A stretch of 64,000 nucleotides of DNA from Lucifuga dentata (taxonomy: Eukaryota; Chordata; Actinopteri; Ophidiiformes; Bythitidae). The stretch lies in NCBI GenBank assembly GCA_014773175.1, contig VXCM01000413.1, positions 233,731 to 297,730 on the forward strand. The letters are read 5' to 3'. The notes under the pieces were generated by a model, which saw only the letters and a list, made by a program, of their open reading frames with translations, had not been told where the DNA came from and searched no databases. Below, piece after piece: positions 37,273-50,315 of the stretch. The translations under genes and the position numbers were made by a program. Each line of letters begins with the position of its first letter. Within the stretch, counting starts at the first letter, position 1.

Positions 37273-38970
37273 TTAATGCTTCTTCCTCCACCAGGAGCTG
37301 TCAACGGTTAGATTTATTTACTTTCATGACTTCAATTAAATCTGGTCAGCACTGCAGTCTGCGTGGCCATGTCTGCTCTGTGTTCCCTAACACATTTAAC
37401 TCAGCCCATCTACTCTGCACAGCATCACCCACACAAGTTTATACCAGACATCTTGATTTATGTTTGGGTTTTTTTTCCCACTAGACCAAAAAATCCTGGA
37501 AACTACACTAAAGGGTTGCTTTGCTCCAGTCTGGCTGGTAAATCTCATTAAAAGGTTATTTAGTAGGTAGGAGGGGGGCTGGTAAGGAGAAACATTAGCA
37601 GTTCAGCCTCGCCAAAACCATAAAGTCAAGTTAATCAGTGTTTTGACGTAGCAGACCACCAAATGTATAGTATGTTGCCTACTACACTATGCATGAATAT
37701 GCTTTTTGAGAAATGCAATAATTGCATAGAGATTCTGAAAATACTGTATGTGTGGTGGTGTGTAAAGTAGCTGTGAGTGGAAGCAGCTGTAAGGGCTGAT
37801 TCATGGCACACAGACCGGATTCAAACTGGTTCCCAGCTTTTTATTCAGCTTTACTGTCATAAAAAAGTGATAAGTGGCATACATGATGTTTGATGTAGGT
37901 TTTATCTGTTTAAGTGATGTAGAATAGAAAACGTTCATATATATTGCATATCATTCGCTTCATGTTATCTACAACTTGATGTGTGCCCGTGCTTTCAAAT
38001 GCTTTCCTTGTTTTCTACTGCAAGTTGTACATATTGTCCAAAACAGCAAAATCTTTCAAAAGTGAGAAAAGAAACAAGATTGAAACAAGTCTAATAATCC
38101 AATGCAGATGGTGTTCAATGAGATAATTTTCCTTAGGTAACTGTTGATTTGAGACTTTGTTGAATTCCTATTTGCAGTTTATGACTGACTGGAGGACTTG
38201 GTACTTCTGCGGTTTCATGTACGTTTGCAGATGATTGACAGGAAGTATGTGCATATAGCTTCTGAATTGGCAGATGTTTAATTAGCTTGATGGTTGGCAC
38301 TCCTTGCCCTGAAGAGAGATTACATGACTTTATCTTCCTCATTACATACCAAGCCAAGCGCTTAAGACAGAAAAATAGACCCTGAAGACATGAGGACACG
38401 TATGCACACATTTCCGCATATATGTGCGTGTGTGTGAGAGGTGCGACTGTTTCTCAGAGGTCTTTTCTAGCAGGTAGGATTATTTTTGGGTACTTGTTAC
38501 TGTGTGAAACCTGATGAGAAAAAGACCTGAGTGCTGCTCTGCCCCACAGCAGCATCACAGCATCACCATGACCTGACAGCCCTTTTCTTAACCAACCTTA
38601 AGATCCCTCGCCAGCACATACACACCTCATCATTTAGCTAAGGCCTTGGGAATCTTGGCACAAATACACACACAGAGTAAAAACCTGTTGACAGAATGAT
38701 GTAGAATGGTGATGGCCACCATTGTGATAGTTAATGCCATAATGGTTGAGGGGAAGTATAAAAAAAAAAAGAAAAGATGACGACTTTACTTTTGTTTTGT
38801 CCAAAATATGATTTCTCCAGGCTGAATGGATTTGTGATGTCAGAAGAGTATTTCACGTATTTCATCACTTTATGTAAAAGCACGATTCCATTAGATTTTT
38901 AAAGTTGCCCTGTCTTTATTGCGCATACCAATGTCTTTTATTCTTATTTGGAATATAGAGTAGTTTATAC

Positions 38971-39453
38971 CAGTCATCCTCAAAGTCCGGACTCTGGTCC
39001 AGTTCTGGACCGAACAACAACTGTCTCTGGACTCGAAGCAAATTATACTTTTATAATTTGTATTATCTGCGAGACATTGCTGTGACGCAACAAGTCAAAA
39101 TTCTCTGCTTCCTCCTCTGCAAGCAGCGCTCCGAATGTCCGACTGCTCCACTGTCTGTGAGAGAATGTCTACTCTGCTTTGGTTTGGTCCAGTCACATTC
39201 AGTGTCCCGTCATCTCCATGACAACGANATGTCTACTCTGCTTTGGTTTGGTCCAGTCACATTCAGTGTCCCGTCATCTCCATGACAACGATGGCTTGAC
39301 ACAGCGTTGGGCTCTTTTAGAGTTGACAGTGCAGATTGAGAGTTGACAGCAGAGGGATTCTGGCGACTTAATAAACAGACCTTTGACTTATTGAATTTTT
39401 TTTTTTTTTTTTTTTTTTTGTGGACCTTAAAGATTTGTATTTGAGTACCCCTG
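38971..39453 (+). mobile_element. Non-autonomous hAT-type transposon with 8-bp target duplication
   Basis: Bounded by identical 8-bp GTTTATAC at 38963-38970 and 39454-39461. The ends, CAGTCATCCTCAAAG and (reverse strand) CAGGGGTACTCAAAT, form an imperfect inverted repeat of hAT type (CAG..., CTCAAA). No transposase is present. The element contains an exact 63-bp duplication around an N (39165-39291), so its true length is probably about 64 bp less, and a poly-T run. Confidence 0.85.
39165..39291. repeat. Exact 63-bp direct duplication joined by one N
   Basis: Bases 39165-39227 recur without a difference at 39229-39291, with a single N at 39228. It has the same signature as the duplication at 6647-6781 and is probably an unmerged assembly overlap. 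Confidence 0.88.
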
Positions 39454-40224
39454 GTTTATACTGTTCTGTTCAAAAACCATTTTTCTGTACTGCTTTAAGA
39501 ATAGTAATGAGCAACAAGTAATATGTTTGGATATGACAGAAAGAGAAGCAGTTTGGCTTCTCACACTCCTTCTCAACTTGCAGTAGCAAGTCAGCGGAAG
39601 AGATGAAAGTGGATTAGAGGGTGAGAACTAAGGCCTGAATTGTTATTCTTCATTAATCTGTCCTACAGTCTTTTTCCAGTGAAATCATCTCTCATTTCCT
39701 AAGTCATCTATATGTCATATTTAATGAGCTATAATTAAATGGGGGTGTGTTGAGTGAATTGGTAATTCCTCTTTCAGTTGGCATTTCTAAGGTGCAAACA
39801 AACTGTCAGTCTGTGTTGGAACAATATGTGAGACCATGCTACCTTTTAGAAACTTAACAGGCAGAGTGTTATCTGCCTCTGACATGGTGCAGTTTGGTTA
39901 CGTTTTATGTTAATGTTAGAATTAACCCAGTGGTATTACTTTTTGGTGTCCTTGTGGTTTTTGCTGTTTCTGAAATGTTTCCACCCAAACAAACAGATTT
40001 TTGTACTGTTTTTTTTTTTTTTATAGCATAGTTGTTCTTTTATTTATACTTTTATGTCTGTATGTATGTATATGTGTACACGTGTGTGCATACATGTATA
40101 CATATGTTTTTATGTGAACTTATATTTTGTTTATACATATACAGTATTCTTTCTATATAATTATGCACTCTCATTATCCTTTGCACTTTGCATTTATTAT
40201 ACTTGCTCTGACTTTCGGACTCTT

Positions 40225-40310
40225 CATGTCTTGTAAAGGAGTTTGGGCTGAGTTTTGGTATGAAAGGTGCTACACAAATAAAGGTTATTGTTATATATTA
40301 TTATAAATGT
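40225..40310 (+). mobile_element. LINE/SINE-like 3' tail
   Basis: The segment GGTGCTACACAAATAAAGG followed by TTATTGTTATATATTATTAT has the form of the 3' tail shared by fish L2-type LINEs and derived SINEs (…GCTATATAAATAAA plus a short tandem). No upstream body is recognisable, so this is a 5'-truncated remnant at best. Confidence 0.45.
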
Positions 40311-40676
40311 TTTGGTTTGCTTGGAGGTGGAACTTGGTGTGAGAGCCACTGTCAAAAAATATGGGCATCTTCATGCAGTAAATATCAGTTCCACCATTAA
40401 AAACCCCACATGGGGGCCACACCCTAAAGGATTCAATTACTGCTTTACAAAAATATTCAGAAAGTATTACTACATTGATGATTAAAGGAAACATAGTTTT
40501 GTTTTTTTTTTAATAAAAGCCACAGTTAGTTGCCTTTAAAATAACGGCATCAAATCAAGATTGTAAAAGGCAACTTAGAAGAAATGTGAAAAGTCCAAGT
40601 TCCTAATTCTGAGTCATGATCACAAACATCTTTTCTCAAAGATAAAATAACGACCAAATCCACTTTTCCATACATC

Positions 40677-40682
40677 TTTATT
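40677..40682 (-). terminator. Candidate edar poly(A) signal
   Basis: TTTATT on the plus strand is AATAAA on the edar strand, about 2.4 kb after the stop codon. This would give a long 3' UTR. Nearer ATTAAA-type variants occur (for example at 41697-41702), so the real end is undecided. Confidence 0.3.
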
Positions 40683-41639
40683 AATGTGTACATTATGTGC
40701 AATAATAAGTTATATATACAGTTACATTTTGGTTCCATGATGGGTTTGCTTCCTCTGTTTCTACATGTTTTATTGTATGTGCTACTGAGGTAAGTATCCA
40801 TGGTTGGCTATTGTATATCATTCTATAATATGTCAGATGAGATTTTATCAAAAAAAAAACAAAAAACAAAAAAACAAAACAAAACAGTGCAGGAGTCCAT
40901 TTCAGTTCAATCACCAATTTGATTTTTAACAAAAATCCAACAGCACTGAAAAACACAAATAACAGCTTAAATATCCTTTTTATGGTGTGAATTAAATGTA
41001 TAACTCTGATGAAAGAAGGCAGTATAGTAAACTGTGAGCTTTTTGCTTTGTCCTGAAAGGAGATCTAAAACAAAGACGAATACATGCTTAATAAACATGC
41101 ACATTAATTCATTTAATTACCGGAGTCCAGCCCCAAAGCAAGCAATGATAAATATGAACAAAACAACAAGAGAAAGCAGAACTTGGCACAGAGTGATACG
41201 TTTGATTCCATGCAGAGCAGTCGTGTGACATTTTGTTGACATTAGGCATCAGACAAAATAAATCTCGTCCTGTTAAGAAATGTGATCAAGGAGAGTCTTG
41301 GCATCACTTCCTAATTTTAAACTTTGGAGCTTAATTTTGTATGTTGAATCTCAACAACAAAAGTAAGAAACAAGACCTTGTTACCTAAAACATTTTTATC
41401 TCCAAAGAGAATTGTAGTATTAAGACGACTAGCAGCCTTTCTAAATGTCTATACGTAGAGCACAATATTAAAGTGGATTCAGCTGCTGTTTTACAAGTGG
41501 ACAAAACTGCATGTTGTTCTTGTTTGCCATATTAGTCCCACAGGGAAGAAGGGAGTTTAAATTCTGTCTGAGCATGACTAACTCAACCACAAAACCTGAG
41601 TAAGATCAGACCGTATATGAAGACCGTAGCCCTGCTTCC

Positions 41640-41900
41640 ACCACGACTATTTAAACTGCAGCAGCCACCCCAGGGGCAGTTAGTCATTCTCTCTCTATTT
41701 AATTAAGCCTTTACAGCTTTTCCACTGGGCTTTCAGTGGTTAAGTGGCCCTAAATGCTTAATTGGGTGCTGGAAATCACAGACACTTTGCACCCGCTTTG
41801 TAAACCGCAACACTTTAGCCTATTAGGGGCCCGGACGGCTACACGCCAAATAATTAGAGCTGGGGCAGTGCGAGACCGCAGCATTGGGGTGAAAGTGTAA
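41640..41900. promoter_or_regulatory. Candidate conserved non-coding element downstream of edar
   Basis: A non-repetitive block with several TAAT-core sites (TTTAATTAAGCC, CTTAATTGGG, CAAATAATTAG) and an E-box-like site, unlike the low-complexity sequence around it. It lies in the putative edar 3' UTR or flank. Conservation is suspected only from its appearance. Confidence 0.3.
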
Positions 41901-43101
41901 TGGGGGGAATGGAAGAATTATGAGGTGGTCACAGACTGGGTCACTGCTGGAGAGTAGTCGTAGAAAGAAAGTTCGTTGGCCTGTGTGAGTGTTTCAGCAT
42001 GTGAAAAGTTGATTTATGTGGATGTTTGGGCAGGAGGGTTACGCTGCATTCAGGTTTTGTAGGGAAATAACAGCCACAGTGACCAACTCAAATTAAACAC
42101 CCATAAACTGTCCACATGGACAAAATTGTTTAAAAAAAACTCTCCTTGTAAGATTTCTGGAGACTTTGGCTGCTTGTGATTAGCATTTCATAAGACATGT
42201 TATAGTAGTGCCCTAGAATTAATGCCCTCCCATATCCCCGTGTTTCCTGTCACTCTACTGTTTACTACAGTTATGTATTTCCTGCAATGTCAGAATTACA
42301 CCGAGAAAAACAGGATCACCAAATATCAAATTCTCAAACAATATTTACCAGCTGAGCGCTGAGCTCAGTGATGTTTTAGCATTTCCAGCTGGGCAAAATG
42401 GTTGTATTTTTAGAAGGCAGCTCATATCTCTTGTCTTTCATGTGTGATGAGAGTAAAGCCTGCAGCACAGTAATGATTGTTAACTGATTCTGTGGTCAAA
42501 TCAGGTCGCATTTTTTTAACAGGCACAACCATTTAGTTACTCAGCAGTACAGAGAATCAGAAAGTTCAGTGAGAGCACAAACAGAAGACAACCTCATTCT
42601 TCCCCTAGAATGGCTAATGAGTGGCCATATCCATCAGCAGAATGCTCTGTCTTTTTACAGCCACAGCCTTGGTGTTCAAAACAAGTACAACCAAATGAAT
42701 TCTTTACCAAAGCCTTGGAAAGTATAGTATGTCTAAGCTGCTAGTGGCGTCCAGTGCAAGTTTTGTACCGGCCTTTCTCCTAAACTCATTTGTAATTGAA
42801 AAACAGAAAATCTGAAAAATGTAGCATCTGATCTTGAGAGAGAATATTTGTGATCTGAGGGCTTAATTTTTTGTTGTTCTCAAACTCCATATTACTGAAG
42901 AAAGACAGAAAATTAAGGCCATACAAACTAGTTCAGAATAGTAGCTTGTTGACAGAGAAAGCCTATATGGAGAAAGAGGCCTACGCCTGGGGAGTTTCAT
43001 TGACATTCTTCATGTGATGGGTTAGTATCTGTGTATATTTGCTGTCTGTCTCATCACAGTATTTGTCCTTGCATATATTGCATCTCTGTGACAACAGACT
43101 T

Positions 43102-43487
43102 TTATACACTGGCACAGCGTTGGGAAGGAGATGGGCATGAGGATGAACAGGTCAACTGGCTGTGAATACTACCGATGCCCTGCCGTCCAACTGTCATCGC
43201 CATCTCACTGCTGCCAAGCACGTCTGAGCAAAGCGACTCCACGGCGTCCAGCCTCTCGATCTGCACCAGACGGGTCAGGAGGTCAGGGATGCTGTATCCC
43301 GCCGTGCTCACTCTCTCAAAGAGCTGCAGGCCATCACTCATGCCACCAATTTCGTCACGTTTGAGGCCGAAGCTCTCGGCCAGGTGTCTCCACGTCTTCA
43401 CCACAGCTGCCTCGCTGCTGTAGGAGGAGCTCAGCATGCGGCTGGCCTTCTCCAGGCAGTCAAAGGGAAGCTCGGTGGGACTCAACC
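43102..43487 (-). CDS. edar: edar coding exon 11 (death domain and C terminus)
   Basis: Acceptor CCTCTCCAG. Encodes [38 protein letters not shown], and [18 protein letters not shown]. In family members this domain recruits EDARADD. The tail after SDVL (GSSEMAMTV... to ...CASV) is longer than in human and unrelated to it. TAA stop at 43104-43102. Confidence 0.97.
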
Positions 43488-45188
43488 CTGGAGAGGTGAA
43501 AAAATACTCGTGAAAATGTTGCCATTGTAGTGAGCTATTTACTTCTTTCAATGCAGTCTCCCGTATCTGAACAATTTTTCTTTTCTCACACCTATAAAAT
43601 ATAACGCTTCAAGACAGCACTTGAAATGAGGAAAATTGCATCACAAGGAAATTAAATAGCAGATATGTATTTAAAGGACCATACCATCCATTTTACATGT
43701 TTGAGCATAATATATTCAATTTTCATACATATAAGGTTACTGACAATCATTTCCCAAAACATACTACTGGAATGGTGAATTAAAAATGTTTTTCCTGCTT
43801 TCTAGACCACCATTGGTTTCAGGTCATTCTGGTACGCTATTAAAATCAACTTGTTGATAATTGAAGTGTTCTTGGGATAGGTAATCCATCATTGCGAACA
43901 ACACATGCATTCAGGTTTTTTTTTTAGAAGTTATGTAATTTTAGCGTTTAAGCACAATAAAAAAGCACTGAGTGGATGTCTCCACCAAGGGAGTATAGTC
44001 CCAAAAGAAGACCTGCATTTACCGAAAAAGTTTAACAGCCATGACTTTATAAGGTTGTGTAACTATTAGCAGGCGAAACATGGATTTTTAAGGTGGGGTT
44101 TATCGCTTGAATATTTGATTTTGATAGATTAAGAGATTTTGCAACATATCACGACAGCTGAAATATGGTTTTATCCTTTAGGAAATGATTGTCAGTAACA
44201 TAACGTGTGTGAAAATTGAATATATTAGGCTCAAATGGGTAGTATGGTCCTTTAAGAAACAAAGATGATTGAGGTTTGGTGGGATATGTTTTCTGTGTGA
44301 GAGAGACTTACCCTCTGTTGCATTACAGGCTCTGGCATACAAATCCAAGATCTTTTTTCTTCGACTTTGTAGAAACTGTGGTCAAAAAAACAGATGCGTG
44401 GGATTTACAGATGATACTGAAGATTTGTCAGAAAATAAAATCTGTAAAAGCTCTTCAGTCTTCTTACCCCTGGTGTTTTGTTGTTGTTGATGGCATTCAA
44501 ACTGCTGATGTGGTTAGTGTTGGCAATCTGGTTGCTGATGTTGTTGGAACTCGGGATGCTATTAGCTGATCCGGCTACGATGGCAGGGGTCCCGTTGCAG
44601 GCACGGTCTCGATCCAGGAGCCCCAAAGAGAGCAGGCACAGGTCAGGCTTGTTGCTCAGGTTGACGAGGCACACGTTGGGATTGGGGTTGCTGGTTTCGA
44701 CTGATCCCTGTTTTTCTGACGCAGCCTCCTCATCGCTGTCGATACTGCGGCTCAACAGCTGTTCGTTCTCTGATGAGGCGTCATTTTCACTACAGACAAC
44801 ATGCATACACATTTGAATAATATTCATATTTCCATGTGTTCATAGACAGGTTTCATGGATTTAGTTTATTTAAATGGCAAGTTTTGATCTGTTCTTGACA
44901 CATTCTAGTGTCATTCTGCTCAAACAGCCTCTTCTTCAGGCTTCAACCTCTGCATCTCACAGGTCCCCTCATTCTGTGCACTGGTACTCCCGGTGTTTGA
45001 ATACCTTCTCCTGCATAACCCTTTTTTATCTTTCTTTTTTTAACATGCAGATTTCCACAGGCTTTTACCTGTGACACAGCAACAGCATGGAGACAATGGG
45101 ATACCAGTCTATAAATTAACACAACAGAAGCTTAACAAAGGAGCAGTAGTTATCATAGCGCTAATTTAGCATGTGTTTTCACAAATTN

Positions 45189-45227
<39 letters not shown>

Positions 45228-45536
45228 TACCATCTAAAAGGTGTATGTGTCAATATAAGCGTAGAACACCACAAAAAAAGACCAGGTCAAATAAATTGCA
45301 ATATATTTGGTTACTTTGGTAACATTTTACATTTTTGGCCCTTTTGGACACCTCACTCCATGCCTAATTGCCTAATTGTATGCATATGCTTGCAGTAATC
45401 AATCACTAAGTTATTCCACATAATTAAATCAGCAATGGAAAGAATGCTAATGTCGGTGGTGTTGTGTCTAAGCCGTTCCTGCAACATTGAAATAGCTGCG
45501 TGTTTTTCAACATGATACTTTGTTATATCATTTATT

Positions 45537-45592
<56 letters not shown>

Positions 45593-45906
45593 GCCCGCAC
45601 TTGATTTTCTCCCAAAATCACCTTGTCTGCAGAGGTTCTTAGGGATGCTCACAGAATGCCATTGTTTCACAAACCCACGCTCCATCCCTTAACTCACACA
45701 CGCGCGCGCACATACACACACACACACACACAATGTAATTGTTTCACAGTCCCACGCTTTATTCCTTAACACACACATGCACACAGACATGCACACAAAA
45801 CAGCATTGTTTCTCAGTAATCTAACACCCAATCTGGCAGCGAGTGCAGTGAGTTAGCACATCCTCTGGCATGCTGATACACCACACTGTTTAGGCTATTG
45901 ATGCTG

Positions 45907-45959
<53 letters not shown>

Positions 45960-48487
45960 GTGTGCATGTGTGTGTATCTAATCTATTCCACAGTTTACGC
46001 CCCCTGATACATGGGAACAGTATATCAAAGTACGCATGTACGCTACAGGGACTGTAAAATGTGAATACAATGGCTCAGTGTGTGTTTGTGTGCAGCACTT
46101 ATCCTATCATGTATTTCCACACTTCCCGTGAGTATTAGCCACTAGCTTCCATAAAGCGGCATTGTCTGCGTGCGGTGGATGAGATGTTCTGTATGCAGAA
46201 AGTCGAAGGTGAGCAAACTCGTCTTTTGTTGTCTGCTGGAACGTGCTTTCACCTGGTGGCGGTTTAAGCCCAAACCCAGGAATAAATACCCCCATCTACC
46301 CTNGTCTCTCAGTCACTTCTAGACTGCAGGGCTCATCTGTGCTGTCTCACACCCCCAAACCACCCACCCCCACTTCTTTCAAAGCCACATAATAGCTCGA
46401 TGATTCATTAAAAGCATAAGAAAAAAATCAAGTGAGCTTGATTTTTACATGCCATGCCCACGCAGAGGAGGGAGCACACATATATACACACACACACAGT
46501 ACATAGATACAGCAATAAAAAGGCCAGCAGCAATGATCCTACTACTGCTCTGACTTGTTCTGTGGTGTCTTAATTATGGGCAGATGCTGAAAATATGATA
46601 AAAGCATCTTTATGGGCCTCTGTGACGCCACACACACACGACCGACAACACAGACAGACATATACACACACTCAAAGAGCCAGACATAATGGTGTAAAAT
46701 AAAACCAGTGTACATTGTCCATAATCAGCATGTGCACATTTAAATAGTGTGACACACACAACAGTGAAGGATTACCATAAAATGGTGTGTACAAATGTAC
46801 TCGCATACATCCACATATCTTACAGCCTGTATCGTATACCGACACACACCCAATTTGAACATTGACATTTCAGATGGTTGTTAAAATTCTGGTAAACTAA
46901 ATAGATAATGTATAGTAAGGAACAAATTTCTCAGACATGGTAAATAGAGCACTTAGGAACTTTGTGTGATGTTTGACTCACTTTACAAAAGAAAGCTGTT
47001 CTGTTAAAATTTCATTCAGCTTTGGTGATTTTTCACTTGAAGAGTTGCATGTTTTACTAATTCTACCATTATTATCAAGCATAAAACCTGAAAAGCGGCA
47101 AGTGGTCAAGCTAAAGAAGAGCCTGCTTATCTTATCTCATCTAATATCAATATTTCGGAGATATACCCGCTTACTAATTCAACCTGCTAATCATCGATTT
47201 TAGTTGGTTGGATAATAGCTACCTTCAGTCTTTTGTGTCCCTCAGATTTAGTACACTTACTGGGTCTGACCTCAGTTGTTATCTAGTCATGTGTTCAGGT
47301 TTCATGTTGCATAGAAAATCGCATTATAGCAATGCAGTGCAGTTATGTGTGAATCAGAAGCATCTCTCACCTTTTCACCGTCTTCTGAGGAGGAGCTTTT
47401 ACTTTGTCAAACTCATCTTTCTCTGAGTAGATCACCACATTGTCTGAGAGAGCGAGAGAAGATGCAGGTTTCAGATATTTTTCTCACAATTCACTAAAGA
47501 AAAGACAATGAACGAAAAGACACAAATCATAGCTTACAATTATACTTAAGATCTCTGAGAATGTTTGTCCAAAATCTGCTGAACTGAATTTGTATTGAAT
47601 TAATAGAGAATATTGATGCTAGAGGATCTATGTGAAGTAACCTTGAATATAGGAAGAAAGATGTAAAAAAAAAAAAAAAAAAAANAAAAAAAAAAAAAAA
47701 AAAATGATTATAGGCACTATTAAGTTGGATTCCACTTACAGTACATTACAGATACTGATACAGACAGAGTAATGAGTGAATACAAGTGGAACAAATTCTG
47801 TGTGTGTGTGTGTGTGTGCGCGCATGTGTTTGTGAAAACGTCTGTGTCTTTCATCTTATAGCCTTATCAACTTAATGTCAATGTGAGTGACAGCTAGCTC
47901 CGGTACAGCTTGAAGCAATGGGCTTCTCTCCCATGTATACATTCCAGTCATCCATCATATAATCACATGCAAAGACACACACACAATCACGATAACCCAA
48001 AATTAAATAACAACGCAGACATCTATTTCTTAATTGCATTCTAACTACTTTATCGTGGTTTTGTAGCCATTATATTTTTAGGTTATAGACCTAGCTGTAC
48101 CACATAATGTGTTTGTGGGTACTGTGTGTGTGTGGGTGTGTGTGTGTGTGTGTTCAGCCACACCACATGTAAGTGGTTAGTCAGTTGGTCTGAGAGTTAA
48201 ATTAAACAGAGCATCACTGTCAGGAAAAATGGCGCCTAAAGCAGCGCATGGCTTTAACATTGGAAGCTTCAAATTCCACCAGAGTGTAGTCACGCTGCAC
48301 GCCTGTCAGCCTCCACACACATATATAGTACACATGCATGGGCATATACACTATATTGTACATACATATATTTACATCCAAGAGGCCACAAAGCACAAAT
48401 ACACAATCACTGTTGTCGGTGAAAAACTTTTTCCCAGCTACAAAAACAGCCTTGTTTTAAATTTGATGAAAATGATTCTTTATTCTT

Positions 48488-48526
<39 letters not shown>

Positions 48527-48987
48527 TTCTTTAAAATAATCTTAATTCCTATAAGGTTTTGATGAGAAAAAGTTTGAGATTTTTTTTGTCAACCCAAAAA
48601 GGAGCTTGCAAAAACAAAAAGTAAATATACAGTATTTTGATCAAATACTCATAAATACCACAAAATACTGTATACCTGTATTACTGAATACAGGTATACA
48701 GTATTTTACTCTGGATTTCAATACAGAGAAGGATTTTTTTTTTTTTTTTTTNTTTTTTTTTTTTTTTTTACGCTGACAAGGATGCTGTTCTTAAATGCAC
48801 TAGTCATGATTTTTAGATTATCATTATGAAACATCTAATAATATCATGAAAAGTATTGGCCTTAAACTATGTATGTGCATGCATGCATGTCTGTGTGCTG
48901 TCTCACCAGGGACATCTTTCTTGTCTTCCTGTTTGTTGGTCTGAGCCTCCACTGTCTTCACTACTTGTCCAGAGCAACATGCTGTAG

Positions 48988-49019
<32 letters not shown>

Positions 49020-49733
49020 GAAAAGTTACAACAAGCAAATGACAAAATTTAAGGAGAGAGAGAGAGAGACAGAGAGAGAGAGTGTCTCACCCTGGCTGCT
49101 CGGTTTGGCCTTCAGGATATAAAACATGATGATCAGGACAATGGCGATGGCCATAATGAAGATGGTTGACATGGCGATAATGAGAGCTGTTGCTAGGTGA
49201 CCCTGACCAGTGGGGTCTGAAACATGGAGGCAATGATGGAAATTAGGCTGGATAATTTGTGTTTGTGTGCATAGTTGCATGCATGCATGTATATGTGTAC
49301 CTTTATATGGATGAGGGAATACAGTTGTGCTGCCAGGGTCACTTGGTGCTTTTCCTGATGCAGCTGCATTGGTCCGCATGCCTGTGAAACACACATATGT
49401 TAGATGTGTCAGAATATTTTGTTCACAACCATTAGACATGGAACTTCAGCCTCCACAGGGTGGGCTGTGATTTAAGTAGAAGATGCATCCCCACTTTCTT
49501 CCAACATTTTCATAATTATGCAGAGTGACCCAAGGGGGGCTTTGGCGTTGCATCTTGTTGATTTAGTGGTGTAAGTGCACATTCAAGATGTTCTGTAATG
49601 TGACAACATAACATCAGTTTTCTGGCAGTAATGCTTCACAAACTAAAATTAGCAGAGATAACAGTTTGTTCTAAAACTCTGACCGCCTCCCCTACAGTAA
49701 ATAAACTGTATATAGAAGATCGTAGTCCAGATT

Positions 49734-49795
<62 letters not shown>

Positions 49796-50280
49796 TTATC
49801 AACTGTTCTTCCTCTTTCCTAATGGAGCTGCAAACCCCTGGCAGCTCATAAATCAGCTCCTTTAATCAGTCTTTTATTTCACCCACTTGATATATTCTGG
49901 AACTCTTTGGCATGTGCCCTGACACTTCCTGTGGTCTGAGAGCTTCATGTTCACACACACTACACACACATCCCCGTGCCCTGTGGCTGCAGACATCAAC
50001 TCGGGGTGTGTGTTTACACTCTCTGGTTAAGGACGTGAGTTTGAACTGGAGTTGTGTTTAGTAGATTGTGGTTTCGTGTCTTAATCATGTCTCGCAGGCT
50101 GAACTCATACTGAGCAATTATAAGTCTGCAGGCCGTTCTGGCTACTCAAAGGAGGAGGAGAATATAATGTAGATATAAACATCAAAGCATTTTTATCTGA
50201 GGCGTGGATCTTGATACTTTGATAAACGGGGATGAAGCGAAAGGAAGAGACGGGTGTTTCAGTGTTGCTGTGTCTACGCT

Positions 50281-50315
<35 letters not shown>

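Larger units (their letters stand above)
35700..40650. other. Intergenic region between the 3' ends of ccdc138 and edar
   Basis: No gene is recognised. It contains a TTAA-flanked MITE, a hAT element with 8-bp target duplications and a LINE-like tail, listed separately. The rest is AT-rich with short frames only. Confidence 0.6.

Noticed and set aside
43131..43423. Plus-strand open frames over the edar death-domain exon
   Set aside because: They are antisense shadows of a strongly conserved coding exon on the minus strand.
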